The position numbers and the translations under genes were made by a program. A DNA stretch of 64,000 nucleotides from NCBI GenBank assembly GCA_951213105.1, contig OX578140.1:33902941-33966940 (forward strand), read 5' to 3'. Below, piece by piece: positions 1 through 11,747 of the stretch. Under the pieces are notes generated by a model. It saw only the letters and a program-made list of their open reading frames with translations. It was not told the origin of the DNA and did not search any database. The stretch's first letter is position 1; every line of letters begins with the position of its first letter. The stretch is from Amaurobius ferox. Taxonomy: Eukaryota > Arthropoda > Arachnida > Araneae > Amaurobiidae.

Positions 1-15
1 CGTGCTGTTGGCCAT

Positions 16-296
16 CTCGGGTGCGGTATCCCCTTGGTTTGCGCGCTAGATTTGCACGCTGCCACAAATTCCGCCGTGTTCATGCGGAGTACGATCACGT
101 TAAACATGTGGGTCCGTAAGTCCTTCCGAGAGGTTGGTGGTAGGGGAAGGAGGGTACGGTCCCTGTGGATGCCTCCCCCACTGGGTTCCGGTCTAAATTG
201 GGTGGCACTTCCCGGCCGTCCATACAGTTACCTTACACCTTTCTGGTAGGTCGGACGGTCTGGGTCTCAACAACAACAACAACAACAACAACAATC
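16..296 (+). mobile_element. tRNA-derived SINE, copy 1 (short-head form)
   Basis: Matches the SINE copies at 42401-42652 and 42691-42976 (both minus) and 30452-30712 (plus). It starts with a tRNA-like head (GCGGTATCCCCTTGGTTTGC), lacks the B-box part of that head, continues through the conserved body, and ends in a (CAA)n tail at about 269-294. A long reading frame through it (34-249) also appears in the 42429-42644 copy, so it is a by-product of the repeat and not a gene. SINEs of this type are transcribed by RNA polymerase III and moved by LINE enzymes (family knowledge). Boundaries are good to about 15 bases. Confidence 0.8.
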
Positions 297-487
297 CTAC
301 AGATATTTAATGTTCTTGATAACTTACTTTATTAAAATATAGCCTTCATCGCTGTCTGGCAATTCTCTCTCAAGATTTTCTATCTTGTACCGTAAAATAT
401 TAAATTAGTACATTTGTAGAAAAATGTTGTGAAATTAACCTGCGAGGCTAACAATAGCAAGATCGAATCTATGCACCTCTCTTTTTT

Positions 488-885
488 AACACTTTACAAC
501 AAAGTTGAAAAGTGTTTATGACTTTGTTCATTCTGTCTCTCTGTCTGTCTGTCTGTCTGTCTGTCTGTCCGTTAGCACGATAACTGCCGTAAAAATGAGT
601 TTATCAAAATGAAATTTTAGTATGTTGTTCAGACGGTCTGTAGGACCTATGGGAATATAAATAAATAATATCACCCAATTAGTTTTTTATTGAACCCGGG
701 TTGAAAAAATGAAATACATTGAACCCTATGGGACCTAATTTTTCAAACATTTTTTAAGTAAATTTAAAATTCACGAATTGCTTCGAAATTTTTAGGAAAT
801 ATTCACATTATCCCATAACATATTTTACTGAATTTTTTTTTATATATTCTAAGTAGTTTTTTAATTAAAAAAATTATTTAATATA
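488..885 (+). repeat. Family A repeat, 5' part (truncated)
   Basis: Begins with the family A palindrome (AACACTTTAC...AAAGTGTT) directly after a T-run, followed by a (TCTG)n microsatellite at about 528-570 and the conserved segment up to about 885, where similarity to the copies at 26431 and 58373 ends. No coding capacity. Confidence 0.75.
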
Positions 886-1725
886 GGGAAAAAAACAAAT
901 TCAATTAAATTCTGACTTTGGGATATCCTCCAGAAAGAAAAGAGAGAGATAGTATATAATAAATATCTCTCCCTTTGTTTAAACGTTTTGCATATGAGAG
1001 TGGCTTCATATTTTAAAATAAATTTGGTAGATAACAATTTTTCATTTTTTTTAAATTTTATACAACTCTTCTTGATAAATTTAATTGATGGCATTTTAAA
1101 TGCACTTTCCTACGTCCTAGAGAGTTAAAATTTGGTACACAGCTTAAATTTGTTGAACATTTTATTCGACAAAAATTTGATGGATCTTTAAATATAGATC
1201 ATACATTTTTTTCGAAATGGCCTGAAAATAATCCCCGTTCACTTCTATAAATCATTGGTGTAATACTGTTAAAAATTCTGATGTGGACAGCACATGTCTT
1301 TCTCTGCAGACTCATATTCGTTCTCTTTATTTATTTAATGATAATTTGAGTTTATCTGCACAACATAAGTATTTTAAATGACATTGAATTTACACGTTAA
1401 ACTTAAATTTGGTTCTCATTTGATAGCTGGACTTATTGTCAAAGGTGGCGTAGCGAAAACGCGAAAAAACTAGAATATCTCAAGAACGGCTAGTCCTAGA
1501 GTAATGGGGTTAGTCTTATTTTTTTTGATGTCAAAAATCACATATAAAATAGGAATTTAATTGATGTAATTGAGCACACGTAGTCCTTTATTTTTATATA
1601 TAACGATTTTTGCTGGCCATTTCGCAAAAATAGCCCGTTCCTTTTTCCCGAATCGTAGTAGAATAACCTACAAATGATTTATATACAAAATTTTGTTAAA
1701 TTTGGTATATAAATCACTTGTAGGT
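886..1725. other. Non-coding AT-rich DNA, old repeat at its right end
   Basis: No supported gene. About 1430-1725 holds a degenerate repeat (GGCCATTTCGCAAA...CGAATCGTA at 1614-1660) whose counterpart lies just beyond the retrotransposon at 12750-12790. The Gypsy element therefore landed inside, or between copies of, an older repeat. Confidence 0.5.
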
Positions 1726-1845
1726 TGTAATACAATATTTGTATTACATGTTACATTCCAATTACGGATGCCAACCTAGTCATTTCGAAATTCCAATTGC
1801 GGATGCCAACCTAGTTAATGAGCTATTTAAATGCTGCGGAGGGAG

Positions 1846-1894
1846 CCAATGGCAATACAAACATAAATAAGCAGCGCATCCCCTTCTTCACTTC
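1846..1894 (+). promoter_or_regulatory. Putative LTR promoter (CCAAT + TATA-like)
   Basis: CCAAT at 1846-1850 and a TATA-like CATAAATAAG at 1862-1871 precede TTCTTCACTTC (1884-1894), a plausible start region about 25-30 bases downstream. The same arrangement is in the 3' LTR. Inferred from motif spacing only. Confidence 0.45.
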
Positions 1895-2482
1895 AACGAA
1901 TCAACAACAACACTACAATGTGAAAAGAAAAAGCTTGGCGAGAATGTTCTAGAACTTTCCACAGATGCAATTTCGACAGCGTCCTAGACGCACCTGAAGT
2001 TTTTGGGAGTCGTTTTAAAACTTTCGAACGAGTCAGCATCATGTTTTTGTTTTTTTTTGTGAAAAAGTGTCTGTAGATTGTGAGCAATAGAATGGTAGCC
2101 TGCGCAAGTACGCGAAGTGCAACGATTTTCCCACATCATTGAGATGGCACGAATATGCACGTAACAAAGAGTAAAGGTAACCAACTTTCAATTGTCACTA
2201 TAAGCACGGAAGGCACACCTTTAACGATTATTAAAATAATTGACTACCAGTTCATATGAGTAGACCATATGAACGAGTTCGTAATATTGAACTATAAGAA
2301 CTATTCTTTATCGATTGTTAAAGGAAACTGTTTTTAAGAAATTTAAATCAAAGATATTATGTGTGTAAATATATATATAGCTATTAATGTAATATTGTCA
2401 GTATTATGTGTCTTTTAGTAATTGATTTAAATATAGCATAGTTACTCCAGATATAATAGATATCTATTAAGTAAAATATTAA

Positions 2483-2530
2483 AATAAATTGAGCAATTAA
2501 GCATGTGTGTTTCTTTATGTTTTGTGTGTT
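2483..2530 (+). terminator. LTR polyadenylation signal
   Basis: AATAAA at 2483-2488 is followed by a GT/T-rich tract at about 2504-2530 (TGTGTGTTTCTTTATG). In the 3' LTR copy this would end the genomic RNA and set the R/U5 boundary near 2500. Confidence 0.5.
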
Positions 2531-2658
2531 CGTAGTCCGAGCTTGAGAACCGGGAGCTTACATGCTCCACCCTTAGTGGCGGCATCATAGGTAAGTCCTA
2601 TACTGGTAAATTTTGATAAGGACAATTTTACCTTATGACATGATGTCGCCGCGCGAAT

Positions 2659-2676
2659 TGGTGCCGTATGTGGTCA
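2659..2676 (+). promoter_or_regulatory. Candidate primer-binding site
   Basis: TGGTGCCGTATGTGG begins with TGG, the complement of a tRNA 3' CCA end. It sits 18 bases past the LTR end, further than the usual 0-5 bases. A second TGG-started candidate follows at 2671. I could not assign the tRNA. Confidence 0.3.
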
Positions 2677-2730
2677 AGCTCGGAGAGAATTAATTTTCAT
2701 AAGAGAAAGTAAAAAATATAAGTAAAAGGC

Positions 2731-2850
2731 AAAATTAAATTTAATAATAAGTTTGAATATAATATTGAATTTAATAATGAGTTTGAATATAATATCAAAT
2801 TTAATAATGAGTTTGAATATAAAACTGAATTTAATAATAAGCGGAATGTA
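2731..2850 (+). repeat. 30-bp tandem repeat in the retrotransposon leader
   Basis: Four consecutive 30-base units of the form GAATTTAATAATGAGTTTGA plus ATATAATATT, at 2731, 2761, 2791 and a diverged one at 2821. It lies between the LTR and gag, where packaging signals normally reside; no function can be assigned. Confidence 0.8.
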
Positions 2851-3016
2851 ATATTGAATTTAACAATGAATTTAATAATGAGATATAACTCAGTAGAATG
2901 ATAAGAAAATGCATGAAAATGATAATTTAAATATGTATTATATGATTGTATATATATGTATGTATTAGCATAAATATTTAATATAGACTTAGAATTGTAT
3001 AACAGTGTATTAAATC

Positions 3017-4144
3017 ATGGCGCCGAATAAAACTAGGCAAATAAGTAAAAGATCGAGGCAAGATGCTCCAATTATCGATAATATACAGCAGGAGGTACAT
3101 ATAAATAACAGAGTAACAGATAGTTCGGCAAATAACGCGATCCAGGTACAGATGCCCGCAAATCAAGCGCAGCAAAATACATCGTTGCCAATTATGCAGA
3201 TGTTACCATCATTTGATGGACAAAAAGAAAATAATGTCAATTTCTTTATCATACAATTTAAGGAAATAGCGGAGTTAACATCATGATCCGAACAAGAGAA
3301 AATCATAATTGTCAAATCAAGATTAAAGGGAAAGGCTCAGCAATTTCTAGCAGAAAATATTGCTCTGCAAAAGGAAAAATCATATGAAAAATTCATGGAG
3401 TTATTAAAAAACAAATTTGAAAGGAAACAAACATTAGTGCAAAAACACAACAATTTTAACAATCTGAAACATTTACCAAATATGACAATTAAGGAGCTTG
3501 CACAAGAAATCGAAAACCAGGCGATAATTTTTCTAGAAGTAGATGAAACAATGGACGCAAATGTAAAAAAAATTACAGAGAAAATTAAACTCACCAAATT
3601 TTTACAGATAGTCAGAGAAGATTTAAGAACAGAAATAAAAAAAAATGACCCGAAAACCTTTGACGAAGCAGTGAAAATAGCTGAGGTGATAGAATCCGCA
3701 TTGGAGGAAGATAGTGATTGTATAAATAGTATTGAAATAGAAAATAAAATAATTGAGAATGTAGAAATAAATCATGTAAAAACTGAAAATAATGCAGAAA
3801 AGCCGCCACAGAAATTCTGTATAGCGTGCGGTCGCAACAATCACTGGATGTCAGAATGTTTTACGCTGCAAAAAGTACAAAATAATTTAAAAAGGGCATT
3901 CACAAATGAAAACAGCAGTCAAGAAACTACCAATTTTCAACAAAGACCCACGATTCAAAATAATTATGCACACTATAGTAGGGAGAATTTCAGAAGAGGT
4001 AATTTCATAAATAACCGGGGAATACGGCGGCGTGCAGGAAATAACAGACAATTTCAAAGTAATAACAGAAGATCATATCAGAATAATGGACCACATTATG
4101 AAAGCAATCATAGGCAATATCAGAATAATGAATATTTAAACTAA
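3017..4144 (+). pseudogene. gag: Gag polyprotein, interrupted by one TGA
   Basis: 375 codons in one frame from ATG 3017 to TAA 4142-4144, interrupted only by TGA at codon 90 (3284-3286). Without it the frame is continuous, so this is a point mutation rather than two genes. Gag forms the cytoplasmic particle that packages the RNA. The middle (codons about 90-230) is charged and helix-like, as in capsid domains. A CX2CX4HX4C knuckle (C268, C271, H276, C281) binds nucleic acid. The C-terminus is N/R/Q-rich, as expected for nucleocapsid. The terminal codons TTA AAC TAA contain the frameshift site leading to pol. The start is the first ATG after the leader with an open frame. Confidence 0.88.
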
Positions 4145-4210
4145 GAAAGGGACCTCGAAATAAAAGACAAACAGAAAGTTATAAGGCATCAAATAAGGAT
4201 TCGAGATCCC
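4135..4210 (+). promoter_or_regulatory. Programmed -1 frameshift signal between gag and pol
   Basis: The slippery heptamer T TTA AAC (4135-4141) is in the gag frame and directly precedes the gag stop. Seven bases later GGGACCTCGAA (4149-4159) can pair with TTCGAGATCCC (4200-4210): an 11-bp stem with one mismatch and a 40-base loop. A -1 slip moves into the frame that is open through the protease without a stop. UUUAAAC plus a 5-9 base spacer plus a stem is the classic layout. No pseudoknot partner is obvious. Slippage itself is inferred. Confidence 0.7.
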
Positions 4211-5868
4211 ATAAAATTGCAAGCAAAATTAATAAGGATGCACAAAATTTAAATGAACATTTACTGAATTCAACATATGGACAGAGTGACGCATTGCCAA
4301 TGATTAACATTAATTTAGAAAATATAAAAACAGTGGCTCTCATAGATAGTGGCGCAAGTGTCACTTTATTATCAGATAACATTTTTCAAAAAATCAAAAA
4401 TAAAATTAAAATTAACTATTTATCTAGACAAGTAAAAATACAGACTATGACCAAAGAAAACATTCAATTTTCAAAATGCATCAGCTTTAGCTTTAAAATT
4501 GAAAACAAAAGATGCAAAAATTCTTTTTTCATAACTAAACAATTAAACAACACACCCTATGAAATAATCTTAGGATTTGATTTTCTCAAAAATCATCATG
4601 CCATAATTGACACAAATAAATTAATATTAAAGTTTGTCAAAGAATCCATATCTATACCATTTCAAGACAAAAATCAGAAAAAAGCACAGGAACCAGAAAA
4701 TAATTATACAAGAGTTGAACATATTCAATGCTTAAATGCAAGCTTAGCGCATAAAATTAAATTACTACCTAAAGAAACAAAATCAATAAAATTAAAATTA
4801 AATGAAAACCATTTTGAGGATAAGGAGGTATTGTTAAATATTACAAATTCATTAAAAGATTTACACGCTGAGCATTCTTTACATTATGTAAATAATAGAA
4901 AATTTATTTCTACTCTTTTAACAAACAAAACAGAAGAAGAGATTCATATAAATAAAAATATGATATTTGGTACTGTAACACCGCAGTTTGAAATTTGTGA
5001 AGAGAAACATGATACTGATAAAATTTTACAGATTAACAATATCGAAAGCTTAAATGATCCACAAAAAATGGACATTTCAGCTTTACGAAAAGCGGAATTA
5101 ACACCGCAAGATTTTAAACTAGATCACTTACAAGAAAATGAAAAACATATATTGCTAAAATTACTGTTACAAAATTACGATGTATTTTCGAAATCATACA
5201 AAACGCTGGGAATGACGGAAGAAATAGTACCGGAATTTAATTTACTACACCAATACCCAATTCAGTGTAAACCTTATCCCTTGCCAAAAATGTTAAAACC
5301 TGTACTAGAAGGTGAAATCAAACAATTGTGTGAAGCTGGAATTATAGAAAAATCTACAAGTAATTATGCGTTCCCATGCTTATTGATAAAGAAGAAAGCC
5401 AGTATTAATAGTAATAATGCCAATAAAGAACAAAAATATCGTTTAGCCGTAGATTACAGGCTACTTAATCAAATTACTGAATTACTGCCCGTAAATATTG
5501 GTAAAATCAGCGACATTCTGCACAACATCGCAGGCCACAAATTGTACACGGTGATAGACTTAAAGTCCGCGTTTTTTCAAATAAAAATCAAACCTGAGGA
5601 CAGTTTCCGATTAAATATCATAACAAATAATGGATCGTATAGACCTAATAGATTACCTTTTGGGGCAAAAAATTCATCAGCATATTTCTCATTACTAATG
5701 ATGAAATGCTTAGGAGATTTAAAAGATCAGAAAATTGAATTTTATTTAGATGACATTGTAATTGCCGCAAATTCATTCGAGAAAATGTTGGAGAAATTAA
5801 AAACGGTATTTTCGAGATTAGCTAAATTTGGTTTAACCATTGACCCCTTCAAAATTACAAATGTGTAA
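4141..5868 (+). pseudogene. pol: Pol, first part: protease and reverse transcriptase fingers/palm
   Basis: The frame is open from the slippery site (4141) without needing an ATG; the first ATG in it is 4294. Numbering from 4294: aspartic protease D18-S19-G20, with the later ILGFDFL (92-98) strand; RT motif RLAVDYR (383-389), motif A VIDLKSAF (420-427), motif B LPFGAKNS (454-461) and catalytic YLDD (484-487). Protease matures Gag-Pol and RT copies the RNA genome in the particle. The frame is lost at about 5843-5846, where a run of four C appears to hold one extra base. It then ends at TAA 5866-5868 while the RT sequence continues in the next frame. Confidence 0.9.
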
Positions 5869-7669
5869 AGAGAACATTAAATTTCTAGGATTTAAGATAA
5901 GTAAGGAAGGCATAACACCTTCAGATGATAATGTACAGAAAATAACGAATTTCCCTGTGCCAACGACAGTAAAAAAAGTAAAATCATTTTTAGGTTTATG
6001 TAATTATTTTAGGCAGATCATACCAAATTTTTCTGAACTATGCAATCCTTTAATTGAGTTAACAAAGAAAGATAAAAAATTTATATGGACGGAGAAATGC
6101 GAAGAAGCGTTTGTAACATTGCAAAACGCGATTTTATCGAAACCGGTAGTTAGGGCAGCTGATATGTCAAAGCCGTTCTTTTTGTCAACTGATTGTTCAA
6201 AAGTAGCCGCGTCAGGAATTTTACTTCAATCAGTGAACGGAAATTTTCATCCTATCGAGTATTATAGCAGGAAACTTTCAGACAGTGAAAAGAAATATCC
6301 GAGCATGAAACTAGAATTGCTAGCAATTCATGATGCTATAATACATTTCAAAGATTTTTTATATGGTACGCATTTCACAATTTTGACCGACTCTAAAGCT
6401 TTAACTCATTTTATACATTTGGAAAATCAAAATTCTGATTTAATCGCAAGATGGTTATTAAATTTACAACAATATTCTTTCGATATAAAATACATTAAAG
6501 GACAAGATAATCCCAGTGATTTTATGTCGCGACAAATTTTTTCTGAACAAACTAAGACTAAATTAATAAATAACATTATTGCTAATGACAGCGCGATAAC
6601 AATAGCCAAAATTTTAGAAGAGCAAGCAAAAGATAGAGAGATAAAGAAAATTATTAACGGACTGAATGCAAAATTTAAACAGCCAAAATATGTAAATAAA
6701 TACCATAGAGATGTAAATACAGGATTAATTATGATAAAGACTGCTAGAAATATCAGAAATCCTATGCAAAAGGACAGAATTCTAATACCTCACAGTCTAA
6801 AATTTGCAGTTATTGAGTTAGCTCATACACCACATTTTGGAGTTGAAAAAACCTATCAAATTCTGAATAGAAAGTATTACTGGAAAGGAGCATACAGTGA
6901 TGTAAAGAATTTTTGCGCATCATGTGATGCATGTTTATGTTACAAAAATAAGGCTATAAGACCTATGCCATTACAACATGTGCCACGTCCATGTCAACAA
7001 AATCACTCGGTGGCATTAGACATTGTAGGGAAGCTACCGAGAAGTAACGGACAGCACGAGTACATCATAACGATGATAGACCATTACTCGAGATTCCTGG
7101 AGGCAGTACCCGTGAGAAATATTACAACTGCGAGTGTATTACAGGTCCTAACGAATTGGATTTCACAAAATGGCGTTCCTATGTGGCTGCTGACCGATAA
7201 TAAGAGGCAATTTAAAAGCGAGGAATTTAAAAAATTCGCAGAGCAACATGGTATAAAATTGAAATATACTTCAATTTACAAACCCAGCTCAAATGCAATT
7301 TTAGAAAGAAGCCACTTGGGAATAAAAAATTCTTTGGCAGCAATGGCTGACCAAACATTTAATTGGCACAAAGTCTTGCCATATGTCAAATTATTTCATA
7401 ATGCGACACCCAGCGCAAATATAGACCACAGTCCCGCTATTTTGTTTCTCACCAGAGATTTGAAATTACCCGGAGAAAATAATCTGGAAATAGCGGACCC
7501 TGATGACAGTCCGATATTAACTAAAACTGAATACGATAATGACGTCAGTGAAGCACTTACTTTAGCGGAAAAAATTAATAGATATACAAAACGAAAACAA
7601 ATTCAAGCCCAAAGTCGCCAAGAAAGAAATTTTAGAAGTAAATTTGAGTTAGACAGCAGAAATTATTAA
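5840..7669 (+). pseudogene. pol: Pol, second part: RT thumb, RNase H, integrase core
   Basis: Continuation after the +1 shift. Numbering from 5840: RT connection (FLGLCNYFRQIIPNFS, about 50-64); RNase H with D118 (STDCSK), E159 and D184 (LTDSKAL); integrase zinc region H329/H332 and C359/C362; catalytic triad D394 (VALDIVG), D453 (LTDNK) and E489 (AILERSH), D-E spacing 35. Two family positions look altered: TDNK where TDNG is usual, and NAILERSH where NGIVERSH is usual. Stop TAA at 7667-7669 coincides with a one-base deletion, since the integrase C-terminus goes on in another frame. The ATG at 5840 is not a real start. Confidence 0.9.
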
Positions 7670-7671
7670 AA

Positions 7672-7986
7672 GGCCAAATTGTTTATTTAAAAAACCTCAG
7701 ACCCACCACAGCATTACAAAAAAAATTTCAAGGGCCATATCGCATCGTAAAGGTGATCCGTAACAATAATTACGCTATCACACCTATGAACGATCCAAAT
7801 AAAAAATGGATAGTTGTTCACGCGAATAAATTATATAAAGCAGAGCCGCGTAAAAAGTATTTACAAAGTAAACAAACACGGCGAACTGTTGACAGAAGTC
7901 AATCGCATGTAAACAAAGAATATAACGCCAATAATCATAATTATCAGAGTCCGAGACGTTATAATCTGAGGACACGCAAAAAATAG
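7672..7986 (+). pseudogene. pol: Pol, third part: integrase C-terminal domain (GPY/F type)
   Basis: In the frame of 7753-7986, but open from about 7672, lies a basic stretch with QGPYRIVKV (GPY codons at 7732-7740) and then VVHANKLYKAEPRKKY. This is the usual layout of the Gypsy integrase C-terminal module, which contacts DNA. It is separated from the core by a one-base frameshift near 7670. The tail after residue 40 is basic (RYNLRTRKK before the stop at 7984-7986). Confidence 0.75.
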
Positions 7987-10900
7987 TATTCGAAAGCATT
8001 CTACAAGATGTGTAGCAGTCTATAATGATTTTTAAATTAAATTAGAGGGTATTATAAAATATATTAGTTTCCTACAATATTTTGAAATTAAATTGGAAAG
8101 CATTGTGAAATAATTTTGGTAGTCTACAGTAAATGTAAAAATTAAGTTGGAAGGTAGTCTACAAATAGATATTTTTGGTTAATGTAAAGAAAATGAATAT
8201 AATTATAATAATAGAAAATTTATGTAGATAGAGCAACTTTCAAAATTAAGTGATAAATAAGTAAATAGACAACAAGTGTGTTACAAATAGCATAGTGCCA
8301 CAATATGTGCAAAACATAGGGCAGCAAAAGTATATGGTTATTTTAGTATGTATTGTGTATTGTATATTATGTATGGTATATTGTGAAAACTGTAGTGTTG
8401 AGGAAAAGTGTGTAGTAGTGAAGACTTAGTGTGAGGATAGGCATGATAGTTATCCAAAATGCACGGTAGTCAACAAAATCGCAAAATTAAATAAAACTTC
8501 AAAAAAAATTGTCTGGAGGAAGGCAAGTCCAGCGGATAGGAATTTTTAAATCATGGATTTTTCTGCAACAACAGCAATAAAAAAATAACAGTAGGAAAGT
8601 TTATCAGCGGGTTGACTGGTTAGCAGTAATGTTGTCAATAAGTATCAACGTGTACAACGTAAAAGTATTAGCGCCAGCCCATTTTATTAAAATTATCAGC
8701 GTTTCATCAAGTAGCAGTACAGCAAAATTAAAAAGTTCTAGATTCCCGTCCCTTTTATGCAAGTAGATATTAAATAAATGAACGGACAATGATAAAAGAT
8801 AAATAATTTATATGAAAATATAAGTAAAATAAATAAATTTAATCTTAGAAAATATAAGTAAAGTAAATAATTCAGTGGACGTAAAAAAAAAAAAAAAAAT
8901 AAAAGATATCTGAAGTATAAATAATATGTAATACAATGACGATTTCAGGAAATTAAAATGTTTGAGAACAAAATAAAAACGGAGACTCGGAAAATTTTGA
9001 AGTGAAAGAAAATAGTAAATAAATGTTTTTTCCCTTCCAAACAAAATTAGTCTACGTTATAAAAATGGACATTGTCAAATACTATGTAAGTGGGGATAAG
9101 AGCAGGGAGATTCGGACATACGAACTCGCACGGCAGTTATTTTGTAAAATAAATATGAGGATTTTGTAAATATGAGGATAAAACAAAAATATAGGTAATA
9201 AATAAACATTTATGTATAGATGCATAACTTATATATAGAGCAATAAATATCAGAAAAAATATGTAGAAGTGATAAATAATACATACAATACCCCTCAATG
9301 TTCTAAAATAAAATAAACTAAGGTGTTAGAAAAAAAAAGGAGAGAGATAATTAAATTTCAATTACTTGCAATTTGTCTTGCTTGAAAACGAAAGGTGGTA
9401 ACAGTCAGTAGTGGGCATCAAAAATACAAGTCTTCCAATGATAGATGCTTAAGAGCAAGGTAGACATTCCAATGATAAAGATGTGTGGGATGGAATTCTT
9501 CACAAATTTTTTTTTCCTTTTTCTTGTGCGGGTTTTGAAAAAATAGTATAACATAATTAATAAAATTCAAAATAAAGTCATGGAACATGGTAAATGCAAG
9601 TACAGGATATTCAAAATCATAAAATTATTAATTAATAGTTTATAAAAAGCTGACAGAATAAAAGCAAAATCATAAATAAATAAATAATTAAAATTTTAAG
9701 TCAAAAATAACACTCACAGCTGATATAAATAATATTTAGTAAAATAATAAATATATATTGCATAAATAGTGTATACAGACCTTTTACAAAAACACGCAAT
9801 CTGGAAAACAAAATAAAAGTTAATTACATAAATGGATTAATAAACGTGAAGAAGTAAGAGTAGTTTCCTAGCCTTCACAGTCAGCGTAACAGTTCCATAT
9901 ATGGCCATTGTACGGCGAAAGCTAGTAACCTTCAAAATAAATAGCCAGGCTAAAAATAAACATCGGAGAAAATCTCCCCTGCATAGTACGATAATAATAC
10001 GAAAAATTTCTATTGTAAGCATACAATCAATGTATCAAAATTTAAAATTATAATTGCAGGCAATTATAGTTATTTAAAAATACCGGCCGGTATATAAAAA
10101 ATAAAATAAATTAGGAAAACACATTGATTTGTATGTAAATGATAAATGATTGAGTATGTTAATAAATTATTGCATTAATTAGACATCACAGTAAATAAAA
10201 AAAAAAAGAAATAACAGATAAAATCAAATATGAAAGAATTATATTTAAATAAATAAATATGTAAAGTTATGCTGAAACGGGAACATAAAGTCAGTTATAT
10301 CAATAACATAACAAAAGCATGGTATATTCATAATACTACACATAAAATAATATATCACGCGTTGTTGCAACAAGGGATAAATAAATCCAATAAATTAGAG
10401 GTACATGAAATCAAAATAATAATTCAACAGTCAGATCTGTGTTAAGGTCATAAGATAATAATAATAAAAAAAATATATATATATATCAAATTAAATAGAA
10501 TTAATAACAACATATGTAAAATAAATATATAATATGATACACATAAAATATAACTGTAAGTAAATTCCTTAAAAGGATACACGTAAAACCTCCCACGTCA
10601 ATGTTAGCTCGCACATTCATCACCGGAAAGTCAAAAGCCCGCGCTTGACAAAAGGATACCGCCAAGTTACACGATAACGATTAAATCTTTAGCGATACAT
10701 GCAAAAGGCAGTTAAGATCCCTTTTACGTAAGTTTGCGCTCTGCAAACAATGAAGACACTCATTCAAGGCTCGCCGTGGGGGTCAACAGATTCGCAGTTG
10801 CCATAGAAACGCGTTGAGGGGGCAGAGGAAAGCTACGGGTCAAGCAAAATTTTTTCTTTTTTCTTTTCTCCCTTCCTCACGCTCAGTTGTGTCACACGAA

Positions 10901-11732
10901 AGGGCAGTCGAAGAGGGAATTTAAAATGCGTATTATGAGATGCACAGTAGTTTGGAGTTGCGAAATGAGTATATATATTTGATATTTTGAATGCCGCGAT
11001 GTAATATGATATAAATATGGTGTTCAAAAGAGTCATGATTTATACACACAAAAATATATAATATGTTTTTCATTGTAACAAATAAGAAATATATACAGCT
11101 AAAAAATTGTCAAAAAATTATTTACGTCTGTGAAAATGAGAAATCAAGGTAATGAATTGTGTATAGTTTAATGTAATGTTGTGAACTTGTATATAAATAG
11201 AAATGCAAATAACAATTATGATATAGTCTTCATTTGAAGTGTACAATAGACTGTACTAAGCAACATATTGAAAATATAAATATTGAAGTACCGGAACTTT
11301 GAAAGTTAAGTCACAGGATGGTGACTCATTCTTTCGTGCTCATGATAATTCAATGTGACAATAACGTGTCTTCCGTGCTCATGATAATTCCATGTGACAA
11401 TAAGGTGTCTTCCGTGCTCGTGATAATTCCATGTGACAATATAGTGTGCCTTCCGAACAGTGATAATTTCTTCATGTACAGCAGTATATGTGTTACCAAG
11501 TACGATGGTGTATCTTCCGAACAGTGAGTTCCTTCATTTTAGTGACATGTCGGTTGTAATGCACCGATATATGTATGTCAATGTTACAATATAGTGTGTC
11601 TTACATGCGGTGATCTGTATTTCTGTGACAGATATATGTGCAGTGGATCAAAGCAACATTTCCACAGTGGCCGCAATGTGTACACATATGTATTCAGTGC
11701 AATGTTTACCGTGTGCTGAAATTTTCTCTCTG
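7987..11732 (+). other. Long non-coding 3' region of the Gypsy element
   Basis: About 3.75 kb between the pol stop and the polypurine tract without a frame longer than about 85 codons on either strand. The plus strand stays A-rich until about 11300, as in the coding part, which suggests it belongs to the element RNA and is not a later insertion. I see no envelope-like signal peptide, furin site or transmembrane anchor. About 10800-10950 is less A-rich. Origin unknown: decayed env, captured DNA, or a long 3' UTR. Confidence 0.7.
11335..11453 (+). repeat. 39-bp tandem repeat near the 3' LTR
   Basis: Three units with exact 39-base spacing (CGTGCTCATGATAATTC starts at 11335, 11374 and 11413), followed by decayed traces to about 11640. 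Lies within 400 bases of the polypurine tract. Confidence 0.8.
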
Positions 11733-11742
11733 CAAGGGGGGA
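11733..11742 (+). promoter_or_regulatory. Polypurine tract
   Basis: CAAGGGGGGAT followed by ATCA immediately before the 3' LTR start at 11748. It is the expected plus-strand DNA primer of reverse transcription. Confidence 0.75.
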
Positions 11743-11747
11743 TATCA

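Larger units (their letters stand above)
1726..2640 (+). repeat. 5' LTR of the Gypsy element
   Basis: 915 bp, TG...CA ends. The first 23 bases form an almost perfect palindrome. A roughly 35-bp direct repeat (TTCCAATTACGGATGCCAAC, then TTCCAATTGCGGATGCCAAC) lies at about 1755-1820. It is near-identical to 11748-12661: I count five substitutions and one T-run length change. Confidence 0.95.

Noticed and set aside
34..249. A 71-codon frame, nearly repeated at 42429-42644 (minus)
   Set aside because: Both lie wholly in SINE copies; the similarity is that of the repeat and the product resembles no protein.
7987..11732. Envelope gene of the Gypsy element
   Set aside because: No frame of adequate length and no signal peptide, cleavage site or membrane anchor in any frame.
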